Below, piece by piece: positions 9,617 to 18,981 of a DNA stretch of 64,000 bases (positions are counted from its first letter, which is position 1; the number at the start of each line of letters is the position of its first letter). The stretch is from Pseudomonadota bacterium (GTDB lineage: Bacteria; Pseudomonadota; Gammaproteobacteria; Halothiobacillales; Halothiobacillaceae), in assembly GCA_021801265.1 (NCBI GenBank), contig JAJYYE010000003.1:39874-103873 (forward strand), read 5' to 3'. The notes under the pieces were generated by a model, which had not been told where the DNA came from, searched no databases, and saw nothing but the letters and a program-made list of their open reading frames with translations. A program made the translations under genes and the position numbers.

Positions 9617-10261
9617 ATGGACACACTCACCGCCCTGCATCAACGTTTTTCTGCTAATCATTTTGCCGCAGACCGCCCGGTTTCTGCCGAAGTACTAGAG
9701 CAACTCATTGACGCGGCAAGGCAAGCACCCAGCGCCTTTAACCTACAGCAGGCGCGATTTTTTGCCGTGCAAGATTTAAGCGCGCGGCAAGCCCTACGTG
9801 CCGTTGCTTACAATCAAGCCAAGGTGGAAGAAGCCCCTTTGGTGATTGTGGTATTGGGCGATTTGCAGGCACACGAACATTTTGCCGACATCACCCATGC
9901 CGATCAGATAGCCGGTATTTATGATCAAGCATTGGGGGATTATTTCGTGCAGGCCGCACAGTCGACCTACAGCAACCCGGACCGCGCGCACGACGAAGCC
10001 ATTCGATCCGGCGCACTGGCCGCAATGAACCTCATGAACGCCGCTACCGCACTGGGGTTGGTTACCGGCCCCATGATTGGTTTCGACCAAGCCAAGTTTA
10101 AGGAAATGTTTAAAATTTCTGACCGTTATCTGCCAGTCATCATGATTACCATTGGCTACAACGCCCCCGGCAACTGGCCGAAAAAAACCCGCCTGCCGAT
10201 TGAAAAACTGCTGGTACGGGATGGCCGCCCCAACCAGGACCATACTTTTTCAACTCGATAA
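9617..10261 (+). CDS. Nitroreductase-family flavoprotein
   Basis: A 214-residue FMN-dependent NAD(P)H oxidoreductase of the nitroreductase fold. The N-terminal helix pattern RFSANHF and the ARQAPSAFNLQQARF segment match the FMN-binding region, and GPMIGFDQAKFKEMF near residue 150 is typical. A good RBS (AGAGGA) precedes the ATG. It is followed by a strong terminator, closing the pirin-nitroreductase unit. The physiological substrate (quinones, nitro compounds or others) is not visible. Confidence 0.8.
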   Translation: MDTLTALHQRFSANHFAADRPVSAEVLEQLIDAARQAPSAFNLQQARFFAVQDLSARQALRAVAYNQAKVEEAPLVIVVLGDLQAHEHFADITHADQIAGIYDQALGDYFVQAAQSTYSNPDRAHDEAIRSGALAAMNLMNAATALGLVTGPMIGFDQAKFKEMFKISDRYLPVIMITIGYNAPGNWPKKTRLPIEKLLVRDGRPNQDHTFSTR

Positions 10262-10324
10262 CCGACCCTCAGGATGGAAACCGCGACTCAAACAATCACC
10301 AAGTTGGCATTCATTACTCATTAG

Positions 10325-10357
10325 CCACCCCGTGATGCGGGGTGGTGGTTTATTTTT
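10325..10357 (+). terminator. Intrinsic terminator after the nitroreductase gene
   Basis: Perfect 8-bp stem CCACCCCG (10325-10332) with CGGGGTGG (10338-10345), loop TGATG, followed by a T-rich tract to about 10357. It lies 63 bp after the stop codon. Confidence 0.8.
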
Positions 10358-10360
10358 GAT

Positions 10361-10392
10361 CCTGAGCATCCCTCCTCTATAGGGGGCTCAGG
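10361..10392. repeat. Inverted repeat next to the terminator
   Basis: Arms CCTGAGC (10361-10367) and GCTCAGG (10386-10392), with further partial pairing of CCCTCC with GGGGG inside. No T-tract follows. It may reinforce termination or be a remnant of a small repeat. Confidence 0.45.
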
Positions 10393-10523
10393 CATCCCCC
10401 CCTTGACTAAACCACCGCCTTAACTCCGTGTACGTTTTGGTAACACGTTGTTTACTATTTGTTCCTATTTTTATTGCCGTCCATCCCATAATCTTGCTTC
10501 ATTCCAGAACGGGAGAATTCAAG

Positions 10524-10898
10524 ATGATGACCGCAAACCAACAACCTCAGCGCCCAACAATACCGCCTTTTCGACGTGTTACCGTACTCTGCCTACTGTC
10601 TTGTGCGCTCGGTTTAAGCGCCTGTGCGGTGTACCCCACAGGTTATGGCTATGCCAATGAAACGGTAGTGACCGGACCGGTGGTGCGTTATGCCCCACCA
10701 CCACCGCGGGTTGACGTAGTGGGCATTGCCCCCTACTTTGGCGCTATCTGGATACCGGGCAATTGGCTTTGGCGGGATCGCTGGGTGTGGAATGAAGGCC
10801 ACTGGGCACGTCCCCCCCGACCTGATGCCCGCTGGGCTCCGGGACGATGGAATCAGGGTCGGGATGGCTGGCGCTGGCACGACGGTCGGTGGCGTTAA
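10524..10898 (+). CDS. WXXGXW-repeat lipoprotein (copy 1)
   Basis: A 124-residue lipoprotein with a signal peptide and lipobox LGLSAC, then a Pro/Tyr linker and Trp-rich repeats (GAIWIPGNWLWRDRWVW, then WAPGRW and WRWHDGRW). The start at 10524 has GGGAG upstream; the longer frame from 10428 has none. Proteins with W-x-P-G-x-W repeats are small envelope lipoproteins of unknown role. The next gene is a clear paralogue, pointing to tandem duplication. Confidence 0.7.
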   Translation: MMTANQQPQRPTIPPFRRVTVLCLLSCALGLSACAVYPTGYGYANETVVTGPVVRYAPPPPRVDVVGIAPYFGAIWIPGNWLWRDRWVWNEGHWARPPRPDARWAPGRWNQGRDGWRWHDGRWR

Positions 10899-10980
10899 TT
10901 GATTGACTGGGTCAGGAAATGGCAGGGAATATCATGAAGAAAATACGTTCTTTTTTATATCAAAATTAACGAGCAACTCA

Positions 10981-11439
10981 ATGCCGCGTGCTGCCCGCAC
11001 ATTGGCGACTTCTGGCCTACTGCTGGGCAGCTTGAGCTTATCCGGCTGCGCGGTGGCTTATCCCCATGGCTATTCGAGCTATTCAGAAGGCTATTCAAAT
11101 GCTCCAAATGTCATCGTGGGGATCGATTATGGTCGCCACCGCCCGCCGCCACCGCCGTATGAAGCGATTGGTATTGCGCCTTTTTATGGCGCCATCTGGA
11201 TGCCCGGTCAATGGGTATGGCAAGACCGCTGGGTTTGGCATCGGGGTTCATGGGGTGGTCGGTCTGCGCAGCCACGCTATTACCCAGGTCCGGGCTGGGC
11301 CCCAGATTATGGACCGATCTATGGCCCGCGCTACCCCGGCTATTGGCGTGGTGACGATCGTTGGCGGCACGAATGGCATGGTGATGATGGTCGACGGGGT
11401 GATGGCCATTGGCACCACCGAGATCATGATGACGATTAA
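10981..11439 (+). CDS. WXXGXW-repeat lipoprotein (copy 2)
   Basis: A 152-residue paralogue of the preceding gene. It has a lipobox LSLSGC, a Pro-rich stretch, the repeat core GAIWMPGQWVWQDRWVW nearly identical to copy 1, and a His/Asp-rich tail (HWHHRDHDDD) that could bind metal. ATG 10981 places the signal peptide correctly, although the ribosome site is weak; the frame extends upstream to 10903. The His/Asp tail is absent from copy 1. Function unknown. Confidence 0.65.
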   Translation: MPRAARTLATSGLLLGSLSLSGCAVAYPHGYSSYSEGYSNAPNVIVGIDYGRHRPPPPPYEAIGIAPFYGAIWMPGQWVWQDRWVWHRGSWGGRSAQPRYYPGPGWAPDYGPIYGPRYPGYWRGDDRWRHEWHGDDGRRGDGHWHHRDHDDD

Positions 11440-11667
11440 ATTCACATACTCGCAGAAAACCACACGAGCAGCATGATTTTTTAGTGATCCACCCAATTGC
11501 GGACGTTCACTGTGGTACTGCACCAAATCCTGATCAATTCAGACTAAACTCCTATGATCGTTTTAATAACGAAGGCCCGAACAACACCGGTATGACGCGT
11601 TGCTTGGAAATCAGCAGGCTTTGCTCATTAGGTGTTGGGGTTTTCAAATTGAATTTAAGGAATTTTT

Positions 11668-13488
11668 TTGCGTAATTGGATCACACTAGGTGCTGATGTT
11701 TGGGCAGCCTCTCAGTCATTCATAACCCCAACCGTCGCTAAGGAACCTCTGATGAACTCAGGCAATCCATCCCCCCCTTCCCTCTCGAAGGGGAAAGGGG
11801 AGGATCGGAAATTTATCACTCAACGAGATAAGGCCAAATCCCCCTGCCCAACCTGCCCGGAGTACAGGGAGCGCGCTTTTAATCAGCGCTTCCCTAAAAG
11901 AGATATTTTGCCAAAGTCCATTTTTTGGTCTTTCTTTGGGCTCTCACTGGGATTATATCTTTTAGCCCAAAGCGCCTCGGCCAATAGTTGGGCAGATCCC
12001 TTCGGCGTGAATGCGCGCAACCCCAGCATGCCGGGTATAACCGCCAGCCAGCCCAGCGATTTCTCGCTGATTACGCCCCCCCCACACAACAAAAACCAGC
12101 TATCCGATACGCAACACCCCTACACTTTGGCCGGGCTTTCAGCACTGGCCCTACAAAATAATCCACAAACCCGCGTGGCATGGGCCAGCTTGCAGGCACA
12201 GGCGGCGGGCGTGGGTATGGCTGAATCGGCCTGGCTACCCAAAATCAATTTAAGCCTGTCCGCGCAGCGGGCGCAGATCACCAGCTCATCGGGCTACAGT
12301 ATTCCTGTGCAAAAAACACTCTCGCCGAATGTGAGCTTATCCTGGTTGTTATGGGATTTTGGTCAGCGAGATGCCAGCATCAATGCCGCAAGAGCCGCGC
12401 AAATTGCAGCGCGTTTTGCGAATGATCAAACCATTCAAACCGTGCTGGCAGGCGTCGCCAATGCGTATTATCAATCACTGGCGGATCGAGTGCTGATTGC
12501 GGTGAATGCCCAATCCGTTAAAACAGCGCGAAATGCGCTGGATGCGGCACAAGCCCGTTATCGCGCGGGACAGGCGACCATCAGTGATGTGTACCAAGCG
12601 CGTGCGGCACTCGCGGCGGCACAAGGCACACTCGCCACGGCCGAACAAACCCGGCGACAAAATGAAGGCACATTAGCCAGCAGTGTCGGATTGCCTGTCA
12701 ACACAGCCCTGGTGCTGGCGCCGCTCGAAACTTTAGTGGCACCCAAGCTCCAAGCCGATGTGCAGGCGTTACTGCAACAAGCCATTGCACAAAACCCCAA
12801 TTTGCAAAATGCGCAAGCGCTTACCCATCAAGCCCGCGCGACGCTTGATCAAGCCGAACGGGCAGGCTTGCCCAGTATTTCCCTGAATGCAGGTCAAGGG
12901 CTGCGGTATCAGCAAGGCCTGGGCAGTAGCCAGACCAACAGCCTTGGCATCATGCTGACGGTGCCGTTATTTACCGGCTTTAACCCGCACTATCAAACGG
13001 CTCAGGCGCGCGCGAAGCTGAATCAGGCAGAGGCCACCCGCGATAACACCTATCAAACTACCGAGCTCGCCGTTTGGCAGGCGTATTACGCATTCCAGGG
13101 CGCGGTAGCTGGCATGCCCAGCGCGCAGGCGCAGGTTGAAAACGCGACCGAAGCCCTTAAGGCATTACAAGCACAATACAACGTGGGGTATGCCACCATT
13201 CAGGATTTACTCACTGCGCAATCCACCCTGGCCACAGCCCAAGTCACACTGGCACAAGATGCGTTAAATGCGTACACCGCATTGGCAAAACTTGGTGCGG
13301 CGGTAGGGCAACTCGGTACACCCAGTTTTTCTGACGTCACGCTGCTTGACCCGACTCAGCAACGGGAACGGGATGGAGCACCTCAACCCTTGGGCATACC
13401 CGCCAGCCCACCCACTACGGCACAACTGGCTGAACCCCCCACTTTTTCTTCCCCCTTGAATGTGCTTGCGGAACCCATCACGCCATGA
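11668..13488 (+). CDS. Outer-membrane efflux protein (TolC family) with in-frame MITE near its 5' end
   Basis: Outer-membrane channel of a tripartite RND pump. From about residue 145 the protein has the two TolC/OEP repeats, each rich in Ala/Gln heptads. The N-terminus is unusual. TTG 11668 has a good AAGGAA site, ATG 11752 also has AAGGA upstream, and TTG 11908 directly precedes a signal-peptide-like segment (SIFWSFFGLSLGLYLLAQ, cleavage after ASA). Codons of roughly 11742-11893 come from a MITE whose insertion length (152 bp plus 4-bp duplication) keeps frame, so all three starts stay open. The stop overlaps the next start (ATGA). Confidence 0.8.
   Translation: MRNWITLGADVWAASQSFITPTVAKEPLMNSGNPSPPSLSKGKGEDRKFITQRDKAKSPCPTCPEYRERAFNQRFPKRDILPKSIFWSFFGLSLGLYLLAQSASANSWADPFGVNARNPSMPGITASQPSDFSLITPPPHNKNQLSDTQHPYTLAGLSALALQNNPQTRVAWASLQAQAAGVGMAESAWLPKINLSLSAQRAQITSSSGYSIPVQKTLSPNVSLSWLLWDFGQRDASINAARAAQIAARFANDQTIQTVLAGVANAYYQSLADRVLIAVNAQSVKTARNALDAAQARYRAGQATISDVYQARAALAAAQGTLATAEQTRRQNEGTLASSVGLPVNTALVLAPLETLVAPKLQADVQALLQQAIAQNPNLQNAQALTHQARATLDQAERAGLPSISLNAGQGLRYQQGLGSSQTNSLGIMLTVPLFTGFNPHYQTAQARAKLNQAEATRDNTYQTTELAVWQAYYAFQGAVAGMPSAQAQVENATEALKALQAQYNVGYATIQDLLTAQSTLATAQVTLAQDALNAYTALAKLGAAVGQLGTPSFSDVTLLDPTQQRERDGAPQPLGIPASPPTTAQLAEPPTFSSPLNVLAEPITP
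11742..11893. mobile_element. Putative 152-bp IS5-type MITE
   Basis: Bounded by a direct repeat CTAA (11738-11741 and 11894-11897), which fits the YTAR target duplication of the IS5 subgroup. The ends form imperfect inverted repeats: GGAACCTCTGATGAAC at the left, and GGAAGCGCTGATTAAA read from the right on the other strand, 12 of 16 matching. The interior holds a C/G-rich hairpin (CCCTTCCC against GGGGAAAGGGG). There is no transposase. It lies in the 5' part of the TolC-family gene without breaking its frame. Confidence 0.6.
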
Positions 13489-14798
13489 ATATTCGATTAC
13501 TCACCCGGTCGGGCACCCGCCTGTGCTTCATTGGTGCATTCACTGTGTTGCTATGGGGCTGCCAAAACAGTACCCAGCAAGAATCCGCGAAAGAGCCCGC
13601 CAAAAGGGGGGGCTCCGCGATGGTGGGCATGATGGGTCCAACCCAAGTAACCACCATTGTCCCCACCATCCGTACCGAACCGATCACCATGACCGCAGCC
13701 GGGACGCTATCGAGCCCCAACGCGGTTACGCTCACCCCGCAGGTGAGCGGCACATTAAAAACGGTGTCTGTTCAGTCCGGTCAAAAGGTGATCAAGGGAA
13801 CGTTATTATTCACCCTGGATGCGGAACCGTTCCGCACCGCGCTTAATTCTGCCCGAGCCAAACTCAATGGTGATCGCGCCCAGGCGAACTATGCCGGACA
13901 ACAGGTAAAACAACTCACGCCGCTGGTCGAAAAAGAATACGTCACCCGACAGTCATATGATCAAGCAGTGGCCACCGCGATGGCCGCCAATGCACTCATC
14001 GCTCAAGACGAAGCGGCTATTCAAACCGCGAAAATCAATCTCTCATACACCGAAATTCGTGCGCCGATCTCAGGGCGATTAGGGCAAATCAGTTTGCAGC
14101 CGGGCAATTTAGTCGTGGCCAACAGCACCGCGCTCACCACCCTGGTTTCAACCAAGGAATTATTGGTGAATTTCAGCTTACCCCAATCGGTGTTGAGCGA
14201 TTTACGCCAAGAATGGCCGAGTTTGGGTCAGCCCGCCGAACCGGGCCAAACTGCAGCCCCCGCGCCGCCGGTCGACGTGCTGGATGAACATGCCAGGCAA
14301 TTGTTGGGGCAAGGTTATTTAAACTTTATCGACAACAGTATCAGCGCCACCACGGGTACCATTCGCTTGCAAGGACAGGTGGATAATCCGGCGGACCTAC
14401 TTTGGCCTGGGCAATTCGTGACTGCGCGCCTGACACTCGGCACCATTCCGGGTGCGCAAATTATTCCCGCAGGGGCGGTGCAGTTGGGCGATCAAGGCTC
14501 GTTTGTCTACGTTTTCAAAGAAAGCAAAGCAGAAATGTTGGCCGTAACGCCGCTGCGCACGATAGCGACCGAGGTGGCGTTGGCGGCCGGCAGCCTACCG
14601 GCGGATGTCCGCATAATCTACCCCCTGCCCTCACGCATCGCGCCGGGCATGGCAGTTGCACTCGTATCGGCCAAGGCTGAAAGCGAGCAGCCCCGGCAAC
14701 GACCAAACACACCGGCAGGAAACGAACCCCCAGAACACGAACGCTCGGGCGATCAGCCCAAACCCGAGACCCAATCGCCTGCTGGAAAATCGTTATGA
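13485..14798 (+). CDS. RND efflux periplasmic adaptor (HlyD/MdtA-like lipoprotein)
   Basis: Membrane-fusion protein that bridges the RND pump and the outer-membrane channel. It is 437 residues with a lipobox-like VLLWGC (Cys about residue 26), a biotinyl-lipoyl hairpin domain flanked by beta-barrel segments (about 60-330), and a low-complexity Pro/Glu tail. The motifs VQSGQKVIKG and LSYTEIRAPISGRLGQ are characteristic of the family. It overlaps both neighbours by ATGA, so all three pump genes are translationally coupled. Confidence 0.88.
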   Translation: MNIRLLTRSGTRLCFIGAFTVLLWGCQNSTQQESAKEPAKRGGSAMVGMMGPTQVTTIVPTIRTEPITMTAAGTLSSPNAVTLTPQVSGTLKTVSVQSGQKVIKGTLLFTLDAEPFRTALNSARAKLNGDRAQANYAGQQVKQLTPLVEKEYVTRQSYDQAVATAMAANALIAQDEAAIQTAKINLSYTEIRAPISGRLGQISLQPGNLVVANSTALTTLVSTKELLVNFSLPQSVLSDLRQEWPSLGQPAEPGQTAAPAPPVDVLDEHARQLLGQGYLNFIDNSISATTGTIRLQGQVDNPADLLWPGQFVTARLTLGTIPGAQIIPAGAVQLGDQGSFVYVFKESKAEMLAVTPLRTIATEVALAAGSLPADVRIIYPLPSRIAPGMAVALVSAKAESEQPRQRPNTPAGNEPPEHERSGDQPKPETQSPAGKSL

Positions 14799-17700
14799 GT
14801 CAGCTTGGCCAAAATTTAGCGGCGCCCTTTATCCAGCGTCCGGTGATGACCACGGTACTGTTTGTGGCACTCATTATTTTTGGCGTGTTTGCTTGGCGCG
14901 GCCTGCCGGTGGCCATGCTGCCGGATGTATCGTTCCCCACGGTGACGGTGACGGCCACGTTACCGGGCGCCAGTGCGGAGTTAATGGCGAGCGCCGTGGC
15001 CTCGCCCATGGAGCAGGCCTTCTCGGGCATCACGGGCTTACTCTCGGTCAATTCCGTTAACAGCGCTGGCACCAGCCGCATTACCCTGCAATTTGATTTG
15101 AACCGCGACATTAATGCCGCCACCCAGGATACCCAAGCCGCCGTCACCCAGGCGGCGCGGTTTTTCCCCAGCACCATGACGCAACAGCCGACTGTACGGC
15201 AACAAAACCCCACCGATAGCCCAATTGTATTTATCGGCCTATCGGCGCCCAACATGCCGCTGTATCAGCTGGATGCGTTTGCCGAACAGCAACTGGCGGT
15301 TAAGTTACAAGCCATTCCGGGCGTTGCCGAAGTGCGGGTTTTTGGCGGCCAAACCTACGCGGTGCGCTTGTTGTTAAATCCTTATGCCCTGCAAGCGCGC
15401 AATTTATCTTTACCGAACTTAGTCACCAGCATCAACAGCAGCAATGCCAATTTACCGCAAGGCACCCTGCAAAGCCCGAACCGCGCCTACACGCTCAATG
15501 TCGATGGCCAGCTCACCAATGCCAAGGCATTCAGCAACTTAATCGTGGCCTATAACAACGGCGCCCCGATTGAACTCAACCAAATTGGCCAGGCGCAAGA
15601 CGGGGTGCAGCAAGATACTCGTGCCACGTGGATTAACAACGATCGCGGCATTATTTTGGCCATTGTGCGCCAACCCGATAGCAACACCGTGGCCATTGCC
15701 AAGGCCATTCGCGCGGCCTTGCCTGTGCTCAACGCATCCTTACCCGGCGGCGCGCAAATGCGCATCATTTACGACAAATCCACCTATGTGCAGGACGCGG
15801 TGGATGAAGTCGAATTCACGCTGATTCTGGCAAGTTTATTGGTCGCGGCCGTGATTTGGCTCTTTTTGGGCGAGTGGCGACAAACCCTGGTGGCCGTGAT
15901 CTCAATCCCCATCTCGATTTTGGGCACCTTCGCGGTGATGCACCTACTCGGCTACAGCCTGAATATCCTCACCCTGCTCGCGCTTACCTTGGCGGTGGGC
16001 TTTGTGGTGGATGATGCGGTGGTTATGCTAGAGAACATTGCCCGCCATCGTGAAATGGGCAAAAGCCCGATGGAAGCAGCACTCATCGGCAGCCGAGAAA
16101 TTGGTTTTACCATTCTCTCGATGACGCTCTCGCTGGCGGCGGTGTTTTTACCGCTGATTTTGATGGGCGGCTTGCTCGGTCGGCTATTCCTTGAGTTTGG
16201 CGCCACCATCGGCATCGTGATTTTGATGTCGGGCGTGGTGGCGCTCTCGCTCACACCCATGCTGCTGGCACGCCTGCGGGAACACAAACCGCGCAGTGTG
16301 GGCGGCAGCGTTATCGCACCAAAACCGAAGCTGATGAGCCGCATTTTAGCGGCCATTACGCGCGGCTATGTGCGCTCACTGCGCGCCGCCTTGCGGTTTC
16401 GCTGGCTCGTGTTATTGCTGGCCTTCGGCACACTCGGCGGCGCGGTGTTTTTCTTTTCGCATCTGGAAAAAGCCTTTATTCCCAATTCCGATACCGGCAT
16501 GGTGATGGGCATGCTGAGCTATCCCGAAGGCATCAGTTTTGAGCAACTCAAAACCCAGCAACAACTGATTTCAAAAGCCATCCAAAAAAATCCGGCGGTG
16601 CGCACGGTCATGTCAAACGCCGGTCAAGGCGGTGCGGGCGGCGGTGGCAGTAATGTCGGCTTTATGATGATTCAACTCAAACCGGCGAGCGAACGCGCTA
16701 AATTAGCCACAGTCGTGCAGGAATTTCGCGGCACGCTACACAAACTGAGTAAAGAGCTCGGCAGCACCCGTGCCTTTTTTATCGAGCCGCCCGCCATTCA
16801 AATTGGGGCGTTATCGAGCAATTCCAATTATCAGTTCGTACTGCAATCCACCGATCAAACACTACTGAATAAGGCCACGCAAGATTTTTTACCGGTGTTG
16901 CGACAAATTCCTGGCGTCACCAGTGTCGATTCCAGCCTGCAAATTCGTAATCCGCAAATTAATGTGCGCATTTTGCGAGACCGTGCGGCCGCGCTGGGCG
17001 TGACATCCAGCGCACTCGAACAAACCCTGAATCTGGCGTTTGGCGGCACGCAAGTCAGCACCATTTATGGCGCGAGCGATCAATATCAAGTGATTGCTCA
17101 ACTCGACCCGCGCTATCAAAACGATCTTTCCGCGCTAGAAGCGATTTCGGTGCCCGGAGCCAACAACACACTGGTGCCGCTGAGTGCCGTTGCACAGTTT
17201 TCAACCGGCGTGGGGCCGCTTTCCATTACTCATTACGGCCAGCTCCCATCGGTCACGCTCTCATTTGATTTAGAGCCCGGTTACTCGCTTGATCAAGTCA
17301 GCCGGGCGATCACACTAGCGGCAGATCAAGCCCTGCCGCACAATGTCAGCGGCCAATTTGCCGGTTCCGCCCAAGCCTTCCAGGATTCACTCAAAACGCT
17401 GCCGCTGCTGCTCGGCGCCACCATCCTGGTGATTTATGTCATTCTCGCCATCCTGTACGAAAGCTTCATTCACCCCATCACCATCTTAACCGCCCTGCCC
17501 TTGGCTGGGTTTGGTGCGCTTGCCTCGCTGTATTTGTTCCACCAGCCGTTGGATGTCTTCAGCTTTGTCGGCATTATCATGCTGGTAGGTTTGGTGAAGA
17601 AAAACGGCATCATCATGCTCGATTTTGCCATCCACCGTCGGCGCGAGGGCGAAAACGCCATTGATGCCATCGTCGATGCCTGCGCCGTGCGCTTTCGCCC

Positions 17701-17908
17701 CATCACCATGACCACACTCGCCGCAATTTTAGGCACCCTGCCCATTGCCATCGGGTTTGGCGCGCAAGCCCAAGCACATCAAGCATTAGGCATTGCCGTC
17801 GTCGGAGGGTTAATCTTCTCGCAACTCCTCACGCTCTATGTCACCCCCGCATTTTACGTGGTGGCAGAGGGATTGAGCCGAAAAAGCAATCCACTCCCCA
17901 CGCGCTGA
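14795..17908 (+). CDS. RND-family inner-membrane efflux pump (MdtC/MuxC-like)
   Basis: Proton-driven multidrug transporter of the HAE1 class, 1037 residues, full length with 12 helices and two periplasmic loops. The proton-relay residues are visible: the Asp pair in GFVVDDAVVMLENI (helix 4) and Lys in LVGLVKKNGIIMLDF (helix 10). The start overlaps the adaptor stop. Helix 10 with KKNGIIMLDF resembles MdtB/MdtC/MuxC pumps more than AcrB. Substrates cannot be read from sequence. Confidence 0.92.
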   Translation: MSQLGQNLAAPFIQRPVMTTVLFVALIIFGVFAWRGLPVAMLPDVSFPTVTVTATLPGASAELMASAVASPMEQAFSGITGLLSVNSVNSAGTSRITLQFDLNRDINAATQDTQAAVTQAARFFPSTMTQQPTVRQQNPTDSPIVFIGLSAPNMPLYQLDAFAEQQLAVKLQAIPGVAEVRVFGGQTYAVRLLLNPYALQARNLSLPNLVTSINSSNANLPQGTLQSPNRAYTLNVDGQLTNAKAFSNLIVAYNNGAPIELNQIGQAQDGVQQDTRATWINNDRGIILAIVRQPDSNTVAIAKAIRAALPVLNASLPGGAQMRIIYDKSTYVQDAVDEVEFTLILASLLVAAVIWLFLGEWRQTLVAVISIPISILGTFAVMHLLGYSLNILTLLALTLAVGFVVDDAVVMLENIARHREMGKSPMEAALIGSREIGFTILSMTLSLAAVFLPLILMGGLLGRLFLEFGATIGIVILMSGVVALSLTPMLLARLREHKPRSVGGSVIAPKPKLMSRILAAITRGYVRSLRAALRFRWLVLLLAFGTLGGAVFFFSHLEKAFIPNSDTGMVMGMLSYPEGISFEQLKTQQQLISKAIQKNPAVRTVMSNAGQGGAGGGGSNVGFMMIQLKPASERAKLATVVQEFRGTLHKLSKELGSTRAFFIEPPAIQIGALSSNSNYQFVLQSTDQTLLNKATQDFLPVLRQIPGVTSVDSSLQIRNPQINVRILRDRAAALGVTSSALEQTLNLAFGGTQVSTIYGASDQYQVIAQLDPRYQNDLSALEAISVPGANNTLVPLSAVAQFSTGVGPLSITHYGQLPSVTLSFDLEPGYSLDQVSRAITLAADQALPHNVSGQFAGSAQAFQDSLKTLPLLLGATILVIYVILAILYESFIHPITILTALPLAGFGALASLYLFHQPLDVFSFVGIIMLVGLVKKNGIIMLDFAIHRRREGENAIDAIVDACAVRFRPITMTTLAAILGTLPIAIGFGAQAQAHQALGIAVVGGLIFSQLLTLYVTPAFYVVAEGLSRKSNPLPTR

Positions 17909-18113
17909 TGGACAGAGTGATTGAGTTATTCATTTGCCGAATAATTTCGGCTTGAGGCGGTCATACCCGTGGGTGAACGAGGGCATTCTGTCGCCGATGT
18001 TGTGCAAAACGCCTGGGTGTATCTCCCCCTGTCAACGCCGATTTAAATTGGATATACCCCCGTTGGGTTTTTACTGTGTGTTGGTGTTGGGTTTTTCTCC
18101 CTTCGATATTTAT

Positions 18114-18557
18114 CTACCAAGATTTATAGGGTAAAAACTTTCCATTCATTGTCACGACCACCCGATCCCCTGCCGGATTGGGTTCTTTATCAATGTGCAT
18201 GCTGAAATCAATGGCGCTCATAATCCCGTCGCCAAATTTTTCGTGAATCAGTGTCTTCATGGTCGGGCCGTACACCCCGACAATTTCATACAGGCGATAA
18301 ATCAGCGGATCGGTTGGCACAGCTTTCTCCCAGCTTTTTGTCGGGCAGGCCATGATGGCAGCCAACGCTTCGGGCGGCAGTTCAAGCAGGGTAACCAGTT
18401 TTTGTGCGGGTTCGGCCTTAAGGCTGTTCATGCCGAGGCAGGCAGATACCGAAAACACCGGCGAGAGGCCGATCCCGGCGGCGATACCCTCCCAGGTCAG
18501 GCCCATTGCGGCTTTTTTTTCCAGAATCAGGGCGGTCAGTGTTTCTTTCATCATCAT
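18114..18557 (-). CDS. cynS: Cyanate hydratase (cyanase)
   Basis: Converts cyanate plus bicarbonate to ammonia and CO2 in the cytosol. It is 147 residues from ATG 18557 (GGAG upstream); an in-frame extension to 18593 lacks a ribosome site. The catalytic triad matches E. coli cyanase: Arg and Glu in YRLYEI (R-x2-E) and Ser in GIMSAIDF. The C-terminal MNGKFLPYKSW is typical. It is divergent from the OsmC-led operon. No cynT or cynR is adjacent, so cyanate may come from internal metabolism or through a nearby ABC importer. Confidence 0.93.
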   Translation of the reverse strand: MMMKETLTALILEKKAAMGLTWEGIAAGIGLSPVFSVSACLGMNSLKAEPAQKLVTLLELPPEALAAIMACPTKSWEKAVPTDPLIYRLYEIVGVYGPTMKTLIHEKFGDGIMSAIDFSMHIDKEPNPAGDRVVVTMNGKFLPYKSW

Positions 18558-18798
18558 GCGGGTTCTCCAGTCGATTAGGTTCAGGGCGCGCATTCGCGCT
18601 GCAGTAGTTCTTTATCAAGAATCTTGCCAACCCCAATAACGCATATTACCCACTTGTATATGCGGGCACGTCCAAAAAAATAAAATCGAATAAATTCAAC
18701 TTTTTGAATAATAAAAATTGGCAAACCACATCCGTTGACACCACGTCATTGGGCTCCTGCTGGCAAAACCGATCTTCGCTCATTCATCACGGGAGTCG

Positions 18799-18834
18799 AC
18801 ATTGACGACAATGTTCAATAAAACCGGACATTGT
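18799..18834. promoter_or_regulatory. Putative activator (UAS) sites for the sigma-54 promoter
   Basis: Contains ACATTG (18799-18804), CAATGT (18809-18814) and ACATTG (18828-18833). The first two form a palindrome with a 4-bp centre. The second and third form CAATGT-N13-ACATTG. The same half-sites with N3 occur upstream of the second sigma-54 promoter. The distance, about 95-125 bp before the -24 element, is typical for enhancer-binding proteins. Confidence 0.55.
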
Positions 18835-18923
18835 CTGACCACTCACCCCTGCGTTATGACAATCCCGACTCATCAAAAAAATAAAACTGCCATGAAACCG
18901 CATGCTCATTGAGTTTTCTCAAT

Positions 18924-18940
18924 TTGGCACGGAGTCTGCA
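18924..18940 (+). promoter_or_regulatory. Sigma-54 (-24/-12) promoter of the OsmC operon
   Basis: TTGGCACGGAGTCTGCA fits the consensus TGGCACG-N4-TTGCA, with GG (18926-18927) and GC (18938-18939) separated by exactly 10 nt. It lies about 40 bp before the OsmC-like start codon. Confidence 0.8.
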
Positions 18941-18981
18941 ATTGTTTGGTTGCAACAACAACCCTGCTGAGGAAAATTTTC

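Larger units (their letters stand above)
18558..18981 (+). promoter_or_regulatory. Divergent control region, cyanase / OsmC operon
   Basis: About 420 bp between two divergent genes. The right half holds a sigma-54 promoter (18924-18940) and an upstream set of ACATTG/CAATGT half-sites (18799-18834). I see no clear sigma-70 promoter for cynS, though the AT-rich stretch near 18670-18720 could contain one. Confidence 0.6.
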
